DNA from: Acidobacteriota bacterium
Lineage (GTDB): Bacteria > Acidobacteriota > Terriglobia > Bryobacterales > Bryobacteraceae
Length of the DNA: 64,000 nucleotides
Assembly: GCA_014584705.1 (NCBI GenBank)
Contig: JACTMJ010000024.1
Span: 1-64,000, forward strand
Reading direction: 5' to 3'
Under the pieces are notes generated by a model. It was not told the origin of the DNA. It did no database searches and saw nothing but the letters and a program-made list of their open reading frames with translations. Of this stretch, positions 36,400 through 44,465 are shown in pieces (position 1 is the first letter of the stretch; every line of letters starts with the position of its first letter). A program made the position numbers and the translations under genes.

Positions 36400-37139
36400 C
36401 GCCTCACCTCCCGCCGGGAGATACGAGCAATGCAGGCGACGATTGCTGCTGCCAGGACGAGCACTGCGCTTCCAGGCTCCGGAACATTGGTTGAAGGCTC
36501 CTCGCCGGCGAGGGCGTATCCGTTGAAGTACAGCGTCTCGCCCGAATCGGGATCATGCTGTGCCAGCCCCGCGGCGTCGGTACGGCTCAGCGTACCGGTG
36601 ACACTGAGGACTTGCCCTGGCAGAAGCTGCGGAATCTCGAAAAGCAGTGCGTGGGATACATCGTTCGCCGGGCCGGAAGAAGGCACCGCGTTCGAGTTAT
36701 CGAGCGCTCCGAGCCACACATTGTCGTAGATATCGCCGAAGACGTAACCGGGTTCGTCGATCTCCCACTCGCCGAAGCTAATCGCATCCACCGGCGCCAA
36801 GGCGGGCAAGGACAGCGAGATGAATTCTCCATACTCGTTGAAGAACCCGTTCGTGTCGCGGCCAATATCCGGATCGATAAACAGCGAAAATGTCAGGCTC
36901 GAAAGCAGGGTGCCCGTATCGTTGGTCCAGTCGAACTGGAAGGTTCCCAACCCGTCGGCATCCAAGTTCGAGATGAATTCGGGTGAACTCAAATCGAGCA
37001 CCTCCCGCGGCGAGGAACTGCCCCCCCAATGCAGAAAGCCCTCAATACTCACATACTGGATGGTCGCGGCTGGCAGGCACGTGACCAGCCCGAGAACGAG
37101 AGCGGCAATAGACACACTTCGAGTAAATGACATGTTCAT
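36396..37139 (-). CDS. PEP-CTERM sorted secreted protein
   Basis: 247 residues with a signal peptide (start MNMSFTRSVSIAALVLGLV). The C-terminus is a full PEP-CTERM signal: VPEPGSAVLVLAAAIVACIA and then the basic tail RISRREVRR, recognised by exosortase (EpsH) and cut after VPEP. The middle is a beta-rich domain with no clear family. It is translationally coupled to the RHS gene: its TGA overlaps that gene's ATG. The exosortase is not in this window. Confidence 0.88.
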   Translation of the reverse strand: MNMSFTRSVSIAALVLGLVTCLPAATIQYVSIEGFLHWGGSSSPREVLDLSSPEFISNLDADGLGTFQFDWTNDTGTLLSSLTFSLFIDPDIGRDTNGFFNEYGEFISLSLPALAPVDAISFGEWEIDEPGYVFGDIYDNVWLGALDNSNAVPSSGPANDVSHALLFEIPQLLPGQVLSVTGTLSRTDAAGLAQHDPDSGETLYFNGYALAGEEPSTNVPEPGSAVLVLAAAIVACIARISRREVRR

Positions 37140-37225
37140 ATCTCTAACCTTGGACCTCGCCGGTCAAGTTGTAGCGAGGTGGTGCAGAGCTATACTAAGG
37201 GCTGTTTCGTAACGCTTGCAAAACC

Positions 37226-37248
37226 TTACCCGTTACGGGTAAATACCC
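37226..37248. promoter_or_regulatory. Operator-like palindrome in the divergent intergenic region
   Basis: TTACCCGT-T-ACGGGTAA (37226-37242) is a perfect 8+8 inverted repeat with a one-base centre. It overlaps a second inverted repeat GGGTAAATACCC (37237-37248). It lies between the divergent PEP-CTERM/RHS operon and the HTH gene, only 8 bases before the start codon of the latter, as expected for an autoregulatory site. Confidence 0.55.
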
Positions 37249-37255
37249 TTGCTCT

Positions 37256-38143
37256 ATGCCTTTTCGATGCCGTTTTGCCAGGAACTCGGACTTTCCCGCA
37301 GTTTTGAAGCTGCTCGCGCAGGATCGCGCTCTCTTCAATGCCGAAGTGTGGGGGGCGTTGCCCGATCTTCTGCCGGATCTCCTCGAACGGCAGCGACTGA
37401 ATTCCTGCGTGATCGATGACCTTGATTCCGGTAAGCCGGCATTTTTCGGCATGACGGCCTGGACCTCTCCGGCCGCCATTTCCACGCTGCTTGAGCGGGA
37501 AACCGGTGGGTTCCGGAACGCGTTGCTGCGTACCGAAATGCCGGGGCCGAGAAGCCTGCTGCTTTCGCGCAAGCAACTGGCTGCCGCGAACGGTTCGGAC
37601 GATCTGGCGTTGGTGCATCTTTGCGGCTGCCCGGACGAGATGGATTTCACGGCTCCAAGAGGCTTCGAAGTACACCGCCTGGCGTTCTCCTTCTTTATGA
37701 CCGTCCACGGCGGTTACCAGATCTCTGAATTCTGGCAGGAGAACATCGTGCCCGAAGGCAGCATGTACGCCACGACGATGGGAATGACCGAAATCCGCAA
37801 CGTACCCGTTGGTCGCGAGGAACCGGCGCGGCTGTTCCGGTTCACTGAGGAAGATGCCCGCGCGCGCCCGGGCGCGCAACTCGCCTATCTGATGAAATAC
37901 CCACCTCCGCGCCTGGGCTTCACCTCCGCTGAGAAACAATTGCTCGAACTGGCATTGCTAGATTATTCGGATGTTGCGGCCTCGGAGGAGTTGGGGATCA
38001 CGCACGAAGCGGTCCGCAAGCGCTGGCGCGGCATCCACGCTCGCCACAGCTTCGGCGAGGGAAAAGATCAGCGACGCGGCGTGCTGGCCTATGTACGGCA
38101 GCACTTGGAAGAACTCCGCCCCTGGGCAACCAGACGACCCTAA
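37256..38143 (+). CDS. Putative transcription regulator with C-terminal LuxR-like HTH
   Basis: 295 residues. The N-terminal part (MPFRCRFARNSDFPAVLKLL) is reminiscent of a GNAT-fold start, and the central part is of no clear family. The C-terminal 80 residues read LGFTSAEKQLLELALLDYSDVAASEELGI and then THEAVRKRWRGIHAR, a helix-turn-helix like that of LuxR/sigma-4 proteins. No receiver domain. A palindrome lies directly upstream, and the PEP-CTERM/RHS operon diverges from it, so it may control that operon and itself; this is inference. Confidence 0.65.
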   Translation: MPFRCRFARNSDFPAVLKLLAQDRALFNAEVWGALPDLLPDLLERQRLNSCVIDDLDSGKPAFFGMTAWTSPAAISTLLERETGGFRNALLRTEMPGPRSLLLSRKQLAAANGSDDLALVHLCGCPDEMDFTAPRGFEVHRLAFSFFMTVHGGYQISEFWQENIVPEGSMYATTMGMTEIRNVPVGREEPARLFRFTEEDARARPGAQLAYLMKYPPPRLGFTSAEKQLLELALLDYSDVAASEELGITHEAVRKRWRGIHARHSFGEGKDQRRGVLAYVRQHLEELRPWATRRP

Positions 38144-38242
38144 GCCGATGTCCACACGAGGTCCTCGAATAGAGTCTCCAGCCATGTTAAGCTTGCCGAT
38201 GGATTCCCATTCAGCGCTAATCTCAGGCAAGGCGGACCGGAA

Positions 38243-39304
38243 ATGACTCTACCCGATAGCTATACCCAGGCTCTCCTTCTGGCAATCCTCTCGATGATCT
38301 GCTGGGGTTCCTGGGCAAATACGAAGAAGCTCACCGGGGAATGGCGGTTTGAACTGTTCTGCTTCGACTATGCCATCGGCGTGGCTCTCGCGATGCTGGT
38401 GGCGGCGCTCACTTTCGGTTCGGTGGGCTTCGACGGGCTCACTTTTTCCGACGAACTCCTGATCGGCTCAAAGCGCAAGATGATTTACGCGCTGGGCAGC
38501 GGCGTGGTGTTCAATCTCGCGAACATGCTGCTGGTGGCCGCGATCAGCATCGCCGGAATGGCCGTGGCGTTCCCCGTGGGGATCGGGCTGGCGTTTGTGA
38601 TCGGTGTGGTGCTGAATTACGTGATCAACCCACAGGGCAATGCCGGGCTCCTTTTCAGCGGGGCTCTGCTGGTGACCGCGGCAATTGTTTTCTGCTCATT
38701 GGCCTACCGGGAACTGGCGCGACAGCGTTCGCTCGAAGCCATCACGTCCGGGAAAACGCGCTCCACGAAGGTGGGCAGCGGCGCGAAGGGCTTGCTCGTG
38801 AGTGTGATCGCGGGTCTGTTGATGGGTTTCTTTTATCCGCTGGTGGAACTGGCAAAAGCGGGAGAAACCGGCATCGGCCCCTACACCGTGGCGTTTCTCT
38901 TCGGCCTCGGGGTGCTGGGTTCAACGTTGATCTTCAACGTGTATTTCATGAACCTGCCCATTGAAGGTGAACCGATCGGCCTCAAGGGCTACTTCACCGC
39001 GCCGAAGGTCTATCACGTGTGGGCAATTCTGGGCGGCATTGTGTGGGCGATTGGAGGCGCAGCCAACTTTGTGGCGTCCAGCGCGCCGCAGGAAGTACAG
39101 GTGGGTCCGGCGATCAGCTACGCGGTGGGGCAGGGCGCTACGATGATCAGCGCGTTTTGGGGCGTGTTCGTATGGCGGGAATTCGCGGGAGCGCCGGGCC
39201 GCGCCAAGATTCTGCTGACCCTGATGTTCCTTCTCTTCCTGGGCGGGCTGGCTCTGGTTAGCATCGCGCCACTTTACGCGGCGTCCGCCACCGCGGCCGG
39301 CTAA
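38243..39304 (+). CDS. DMT-superfamily permease of the ureide-permease/GRP type
   Basis: 353 residues, about ten transmembrane helices. The start ALLLAILSMICWGSWANTKKL and FELFCFDYAIGVALAM are diagnostic for the ureide permease/GRP glucose-type branch of the drug/metabolite superfamily; GAYTVAFLF-type and WAIGGAANFVAS segments (here GPYTVAFLFGLG and AIGGAANFVASSA) support it. Members move sugars, nucleobases or ureides. Its stop overlaps the convergent AlaX-like gene by 4 bases, leaving no room for a terminator between them. Confidence 0.85.
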   Translation: MTLPDSYTQALLLAILSMICWGSWANTKKLTGEWRFELFCFDYAIGVALAMLVAALTFGSVGFDGLTFSDELLIGSKRKMIYALGSGVVFNLANMLLVAAISIAGMAVAFPVGIGLAFVIGVVLNYVINPQGNAGLLFSGALLVTAAIVFCSLAYRELARQRSLEAITSGKTRSTKVGSGAKGLLVSVIAGLLMGFFYPLVELAKAGETGIGPYTVAFLFGLGVLGSTLIFNVYFMNLPIEGEPIGLKGYFTAPKVYHVWAILGGIVWAIGGAANFVASSAPQEVQVGPAISYAVGQGATMISAFWGVFVWREFAGAPGRAKILLTLMFLLFLGGLALVSIAPLYAASATAAG

Positions 39305-40539
39305 CGCGCCGTGCCAGGGGGGAGTTCCACTACCGGAGATGGCAGCGAGTTGAGGAGCGCGGGCAACCTCGCGGGATCGCCGAGGCGGCCGCTTACCATC
39401 GCTCCGGTGCCTCCGCCCTTCAGCCCAAACCGGACGCCGGTTTCAGCGAGCCACACTTTCGCGTCGAAAGCCGCGTCCGGGCTTGCGCACAGAAGAAATG
39501 CCCCCGTGCCAGCCGCCAACGTCAGCAGAATGGCCCGGTTCGGCGAAACCGCCTCCGTGCCGCAATAGCCCTGAGCGAAGGCCCGTTCCTCGTCTTCGAT
39601 GCCCGCGGGCACACGGCGCACAGCGCAGTGGATAGCATCCACGGGAACCTGCTCACGGCGTGCATCGGCTCCCGCGCGAAGCGCCGCTTGTGTCTCCAGG
39701 ACGCGGAGGCGCTTCGAGACTGCCGCCAGTTGGTCGCGCTGGGCGACGGCCAGTTGCGCGATCCGTTCCGGGCCGGATTGAAAGACGGCCGCGGCCTCAT
39801 GCAACCACTGGCCGCTCCGCCGCGCCAGATGGACGGCGCGCAACCCGCAGGCGAACTCCAGCCGCATGTTCTTTCGGATCTTCTCCAAGCGACCGCAAAG
39901 CAGCGAGCCGATCTCGCCGGTTGCCCGCACATGGGTGCCCCCGCAGGCGCTATGGTCGAGGTCCGCGATGGACACGACGCGCAGCGGCCCCGTGCACGCG
40001 GTTTCCTTTCGCAACGGAAGGCCTTCCGGAGACGCATGGGTGGTAATGTGAACCGGGAGATTTTGCTGGATGCGGCGGTTCGCCTCGCGCTCCAATTCCC
40101 CGAGCGCGGCGGCATCAATCTCCCCGACGGCAAGTTCGATAGTGGCGGTTTCCGTGCCGATGTGGACGCTCTCCGTTTTCCAGCCATACAGATCTTCGGC
40201 CACCGCGGAGAGCAAGTGTTGGCCGGTGTGGTGCTGCATCAGATCAAAGCGCCGGTCCCAATCGACCTCGCCATGCACAGCCTGGCCGGGAACGAAGGCC
40301 TTCGGCGATTGGCCGGGGCCGGGCGGCTCCGCGATCCAGTGCAGCACCCGATCTTCGCTTTCAGCGACACGCTCCACGGGCACGCCGTTGAGGACGCCCA
40401 GGTCGTGTGCCTGCCCGCCCGTGCCGGGATAAAACGCCGTGCGGTCCAACTCCACAGCGCCATCGGAATCGACGGCGGCAACGGTGGCGGTGAATGCGGC
40501 CAAATAGCAATCTTCCTGGTAAAGGCGTTCCGTGGGCAT
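39301..40539 (-). CDS. AlaX-type alanyl-tRNA editing protein with DHHA1 domain
   Basis: 412 residues from the ATG at 40539. It corresponds to the editing half of AlaRS without the synthetase core: TAFYPGTGGQAHDLG, the zinc motif DLMQHHTGQHLLSA (HxxxH), DHSACGGTHVRATGEIG (CxxxH) and a C-terminal DHHA1-like domain ending with GRFGLKGGGTGAMVSG-like residues (here RFGLKGGGTGAMVSGRLGD). Such AlaX-L proteins hydrolyse Ser or Gly from mischarged tRNA-Ala. It starts 5 bases past the stop of the ABC ATPase on the same strand, so it is possibly transcribed with the exporter genes although functionally unrelated. Confidence 0.9.
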   Translation of the reverse strand: MPTERLYQEDCYLAAFTATVAAVDSDGAVELDRTAFYPGTGGQAHDLGVLNGVPVERVAESEDRVLHWIAEPPGPGQSPKAFVPGQAVHGEVDWDRRFDLMQHHTGQHLLSAVAEDLYGWKTESVHIGTETATIELAVGEIDAAALGELEREANRRIQQNLPVHITTHASPEGLPLRKETACTGPLRVVSIADLDHSACGGTHVRATGEIGSLLCGRLEKIRKNMRLEFACGLRAVHLARRSGQWLHEAAAVFQSGPERIAQLAVAQRDQLAAVSKRLRVLETQAALRAGADARREQVPVDAIHCAVRRVPAGIEDEERAFAQGYCGTEAVSPNRAILLTLAAGTGAFLLCASPDAAFDAKVWLAETGVRFGLKGGGTGAMVSGRLGDPARLPALLNSLPSPVVELPPGTAR

Positions 40540-40544
40540 ACTCG

Positions 40545-41339
40545 TCAACAACCGCCGTCGCCGGAGGTCTTCTGATACTCGGCAAGCACGCTGGCGGTGG
40601 CGCCATCCGCGACTATGCGCCCGTTCTCCAGCAGAATCGCACGCCGGCAAAACTCGGTGACATCGCGCGGCGCGTGGCTGACGAACAGGAATGTGCAGCC
40701 GGCGTCGCGAAGGGCGAAGATGCGTTCGCGGCACCGGGCCTGAAAGCGGGCATCCCCCACCGCGAGCACCTCATCCACCATCAGGATATCGGGCCGGGAG
40801 TGGACGGCGATGGAAAAGGCCAGGCGCATCGTCATGCCTTGCGAATAGGTTCGGATTGGCTCGTCAATAAAGCCGGAGAGTTCGGCGAACTCGATGATTT
40901 CGCCTTCGGCGTCAAGCGTCTCACGGCGGGAGAAGCCCACGAGCGCGGCGTTCAGGTGCAGGTTCTCCCGCCCGGTGAGGTCAGGATGGAAACCGGTGCC
41001 AAGTTCGAGAAGCGCCCCCACTGTTCCGCGGACGGCAACGGTTCCCTGCTCCGGCTGGCAAAGCCCGGCCACGAGACTCAGCAGTGTGCTCTTGCCCGCG
41101 CCGTTGCGGCCGATCACGGCCAGGCTCTCCCCACGATTCAGAGAGAAGCTGACATCGCGCAAGGCATAGAACGGCTCCACCGTGCGGCTCCCAAGCATTT
41201 GTCCCACTAGATGCCGCAACAGAGATTGTCCGCCGTGCCGCTGGAAGCTTTTTGACACTCCTTCGAAGACGATCAGCTGGGGTGCGTCGCTCTGGCGCGC
41301 GGATCCGGCGGAGGGGGTTCGCTCACTAGAGATACTCAT
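40545..41339 (-). CDS. Polysaccharide ABC exporter, ATP-binding subunit (Wzt/TagH-like)
   Basis: 264 residues. YALRDVSFSLNRGESLAVIG, Walker A GRNGAGKST, GALLELGTGFHPDLTGREN (typical of the polysaccharide group), signature YSQGMTMRLAFS and Walker B PDILMVDEVLAVGD are all present. There is no C-terminal sugar-binding extension of the long Wzt type, so it resembles KpsT/TagH. It powers export of O-antigen or capsule-like glycan from the cytosol with the permease encoded upstream, which overlaps it by 14 bases. Confidence 0.92.
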   Translation of the reverse strand: MSISSERTPSAGSARQSDAPQLIVFEGVSKSFQRHGGQSLLRHLVGQMLGSRTVEPFYALRDVSFSLNRGESLAVIGRNGAGKSTLLSLVAGLCQPEQGTVAVRGTVGALLELGTGFHPDLTGRENLHLNAALVGFSRRETLDAEGEIIEFAELSGFIDEPIRTYSQGMTMRLAFSIAVHSRPDILMVDEVLAVGDARFQARCRERIFALRDAGCTFLFVSHAPRDVTEFCRRAILLENGRIVADGATASVLAEYQKTSGDGGC

Positions 41340-42096
41340 AGAACCTCCGCTCCAATGCCCGGAAAACGAAGATTCCCATGAGGAGGCTGGCGACGGAGAC
41401 GAGAGCCAGTTTCCACAGCAAGCTGCCCGCCGGACTGGTATCGAACATCAGAATCTGGCGCAACGCCAGCACAAGGGCGGCCACGGGGTTGAACTGGTAC
41501 ACTTCCCGGAACTCGCCGGGAATGGATGAGAAGGGATAGAAGATTGGCACCAGCCAGAACAGCACCAGGTTGGCCGATTCCACCACGTACTTGATGTCGC
41601 GCAGAAAGATGTTCAGCGCCGCGGTGATCAGGGAGACGCCGCAGGCAAAGAGAATCGTCAGCAGCCAGATCACGGGCAGCCAGAACCAATGGATGTTGGG
41701 CCGGTAACCGAATGCAAACACAAAGGCAAGCAGCAGACCGAACTGGATGCAGAGATGAAGCGCATTGCCCACCACGGTGGAAAACGGGATCAGCACCCGC
41801 GGAATGGCCACCCGTTTGATGAGGCGTGCGTTATCGACAATGGACGTGGTGGCGGTCAGCCAGGAAAGCGTGAAGAAATTGAAGGGGACGATGCCGCAAA
41901 GGACGAATACGGGAAAGTTCGGGATCTCGGCCGCGCGATAGATGCGCGTAAACACAAAGGTGAGCAGCGCCATCATGACGAGGGGGTTCAAGAGGCTCCA
42001 AAACATCCCCAGCGACATATTGCGATAGCGGACGCGGAAATCCTTGAGCACCAGTTGCCAGAAAAGATTGGGAGCGTTTCTCCAGGGGTTCGGCAT
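41326..42096 (-). CDS. Polysaccharide ABC exporter, membrane subunit (Wzm/ABC-2 type)
   Basis: 256 residues, six transmembrane helices. NLFWQLVLKDFRVRYRNMSLGMFWSLL at the start and LLTILFACGVSLITAALNIFLRDIKYVVE in the middle are standard for ABC-2 polysaccharide permeases (Wzm, TagG, KpsM). The last 14 bases overlap the ATPase start, so they are one operon. No glycosyltransferase or sugar-nucleotide gene is nearby; the glycan it carries cannot be told. Confidence 0.92.
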   Translation of the reverse strand: MPNPWRNAPNLFWQLVLKDFRVRYRNMSLGMFWSLLNPLVMMALLTFVFTRIYRAAEIPNFPVFVLCGIVPFNFFTLSWLTATTSIVDNARLIKRVAIPRVLIPFSTVVGNALHLCIQFGLLLAFVFAFGYRPNIHWFWLPVIWLLTILFACGVSLITAALNIFLRDIKYVVESANLVLFWLVPIFYPFSSIPGEFREVYQFNPVAALVLALRQILMFDTSPAGSLLWKLALVSVASLLMGIFVFRALERRFYEYL

Positions 42097-42207
42097 GCGG
42101 CTCTCGCACTGGCGTCAGCGCGGCCGTGGCAATATGCCGGAGAGCCGAGGTACGCCAAGGGCAAGGACTCAGCGTAGCATAGCGGCGCTCCCACTGAACG
42201 GGCAAAG

Positions 42208-42244
42208 GCCTCTTGACCATCGCCTCTTGACCATCGCCTCTTGG
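42208..42244. repeat. 14-bp tandem repeat, 2.6 copies
   Basis: GCCTCTTGACCATC is repeated exactly at 42208-42221 and 42222-42235, with a partial third copy to 42244. It sits between the ABC permease start and the J-domain gene stop, in otherwise gene-free sequence. Confidence 0.8.
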
Positions 42245-42294
42245 CCGGCTTCGTTTTGCGGGCTACGCCATCGCTTCCAGCCAGACGGCTGCGC

Positions 42295-44079
42295 CTATTC
42301 CATCCGACGCAGCACCGCGATACCGCCGCTCAACCGCGGCCTTCCGCTCGGGATGGAACCTCGCTTCCAGAGGACCGCGAGGCGCGATCTTCCTATCGGG
42401 GCAAGCAGCACCTTACCCAGGACGCCATCGGCGTTTTGCCAAGCGTGCCAACCGGTAACCGTAAGGGGCGCGACAAAGCCAAAGCGCATTTCCGGCGGCA
42501 TGGAATCGACCGGCACGCGGTACCGGCCAACAAATTGCCCCGCAAGGCCATCCGTTTTCCTGGTCATTCGCAATTCCGCGTACTCGGCGGTCAAAACGCC
42601 TTCGGCCTCCTTTTCGCCGGCCGGGAGCACCCACAGCCCCTCGAACGCGCCATCTCCATCGTCTAAAAAGAGCCGCCACCGAGGACAAGGGCAGACCAAT
42701 GCCTGTTGGTTCGCACCCGCGGTTTCCGAAGACCGCCGGCCGCTTGCGCGCTTCTCGTCGCTCGCGAGGTTCGCATGCCAGCGCAGCCACCGGCCGGAAG
42801 AAGCGCTGTGTTCCAGTGTGGCAACGGCGGACACTGCGCCTTGTACACTTCTCCGCTCCATCCCGTCCTCGTCTTCGACATTGCGCGGTAGGGAGCGAAG
42901 CAGCACATCTCCGCCGCTTGACGCATTCACGGCAAGCTGGTCAATCGCGCCGGCGGCCCCGGACCCGAGGCTCAGCCAGCGGAAGCTCCCCTGATCGGCA
43001 ATTTCGAGAAAGCCCCGATAGAGATCCGTTCCACGATGAGCGATGCAAACGGCCACCCAGCGCCCGCGCCATTCCGCTGTCTTCGATGAAGCCTCCGAAG
43101 AAGGCAGGGCACTCGCGCGCGAGGCGGTTTCCCGGAGCTTAGGGAGGTTCGCGACGGAGACGTTTCGTGTTGGCGGGCCATCCCCAGGCTGGTGCGCGGC
43201 GCTCTCTGCAACTATTGCGGAGTCCTCCTTCAAGCTGCGCGCGAGAGTTCCCGGCTGAGGATCGTCCATTGTCTCAGGGCTCCGGGGAACGGATTGATCG
43301 CCGTTCTCGGCCAAATCCGTATCGCCCGTGGCGTGAATGGCAGTTTGGGGGACCGCCGCCCCCTTGGCGGAGGTTACGGCGGGGGATCTCTTTCCGGCGG
43401 CGCGCGGTTCGGACTTTCGCGGAGACCCGCCGGCAGGGGAGCTTTCGCGGTGGATACGCACAACCGCTTTCGGAGACTCTTCCCGGCTGGAACTCCACCA
43501 GAAGAGGAGGGCAGCAAGCGCGCATCCGCCCATTACAAGCCAAATCCGAGCCATTGGCCGCGCGAACGCCTCCGCCCGCATTGGGAGCAATGCGGCGCAC
43601 GTCCGCATTCCGAGTTCCACGAACGGCCGCACGGGTGGCAGCGCAAGAAGCGAGGCTTCTCGGACGGAATCCGAGCCCTCCTCCAACACCCGGGAGACTC
43701 GCCGCCGTTCCTGTTCCCATTCCCGTTCCTGCTCGGCACGCTCCCACTGGGCGCGGGCATAGCGGTTTTTCAGCGTATGGTACGCGCGTTGAATTTCAAG
43801 AAAGGCCGCCGCTTCGTCGATGCGAGCATCCCCCGATGGAAGGGAGTTCAAGGCGCTCTCGGAATGTTTCTCCGTGGCATTCCCCCGAGTCCGAGTGTCC
43901 GGGTGGTACTTGGCGCAGAGACGTCGATAGGCCTGCTTCACCTGAGCGGCACTGGCATCTCGAGAGACGCCAAGCACGGCGAACGGGCTGCGTAGCGAAA
44001 CGAAGGGGGACGCGCCGGAGCCGTTCTCCTTCGCGGGAAACCGCGCCGCGCCGCGACTGGCTGAAGCCCGTTTCCCCAA
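42295..44079 (-). CDS. Membrane-anchored J-domain protein with unknown C-terminal domain
   Basis: 594 residues. An N-terminal J domain (about 30-110) begins SPFAVLGVSRDASAAQVKQAY and has the HPD motif in KYHPDTRT, needed to stimulate DnaK ATPase; it has a 25-residue insert after HPD. A single transmembrane helix (about 175-195, WLVMGGCALAALLFWW) is followed by a long Ser/Pro/Ala/Glu-rich linker (about 200-330) and a C-terminal beta-rich domain (about 335-594) I do not recognise. It would put the J domain in the cytosol and the C-terminus outside the membrane. It lacks the Gly/Phe and zinc domains of DnaJ. Confidence 0.8.
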   Translation of the reverse strand: MGKRASASRGAARFPAKENGSGASPFVSLRSPFAVLGVSRDASAAQVKQAYRRLCAKYHPDTRTRGNATEKHSESALNSLPSGDARIDEAAAFLEIQRAYHTLKNRYARAQWERAEQEREWEQERRRVSRVLEEGSDSVREASLLALPPVRPFVELGMRTCAALLPMRAEAFARPMARIWLVMGGCALAALLFWWSSSREESPKAVVRIHRESSPAGGSPRKSEPRAAGKRSPAVTSAKGAAVPQTAIHATGDTDLAENGDQSVPRSPETMDDPQPGTLARSLKEDSAIVAESAAHQPGDGPPTRNVSVANLPKLRETASRASALPSSEASSKTAEWRGRWVAVCIAHRGTDLYRGFLEIADQGSFRWLSLGSGAAGAIDQLAVNASSGGDVLLRSLPRNVEDEDGMERRSVQGAVSAVATLEHSASSGRWLRWHANLASDEKRASGRRSSETAGANQQALVCPCPRWRLFLDDGDGAFEGLWVLPAGEKEAEGVLTAEYAELRMTRKTDGLAGQFVGRYRVPVDSMPPEMRFGFVAPLTVTGWHAWQNADGVLGKVLLAPIGRSRLAVLWKRGSIPSGRPRLSGGIAVLRRME

Positions 44080-44465
44080 ACGATCCTCCTGTTTCGCGGC
44101 GATCCTTGCGGGGACGCGGCGTGCACGTCTCCCCTATTCCACTGTCGTTAAATCGGATCTTCCAGCAGATTGGATTAGAGCGACGGCAAGATTTTTTGAG
44201 ATCTTCCGAAGATTCCGAAGGAGCCAGCTAAAGCTCCCTTGCCTTACGGCCGATACCAATACTGGGCGGGCAAGAATCTCCAGCCATCGATTTCAGAACA
44301 AGTTCGAACCGCGCGGAATCTCCGGAGGAGCGTGCGTTCGAAAGCAGCGGTTGCGCAGCGCGGGCCGCGCAGTGCGGACGGCACGGCGCGAAAGGCGCAC
44401 GGCAACCGTGCGGCACGGCAGGAATCGACGGTACCCCAACCCAACCGCCGAACGAGGAGGCAACT
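44080..44465. other. Divergent intergenic region, J-domain and FecR-like genes
   Basis: 386 bases between two divergent genes, so it must hold both promoters. A short palindrome ATCTTCCGAAGAT occurs near 44201-44213, beside a T-run. The last 20 bases hold the strong GAGGAGG ribosome-binding site of the next gene. I see no gene. Confidence 0.4.

Noticed and set aside
44195..44220. ATCTTCCGAAGAT palindrome beside a T-run as a terminator of the J-domain gene.
   Set aside because: It lies upstream of that gene and the T-run precedes the stem, so orientation is wrong.
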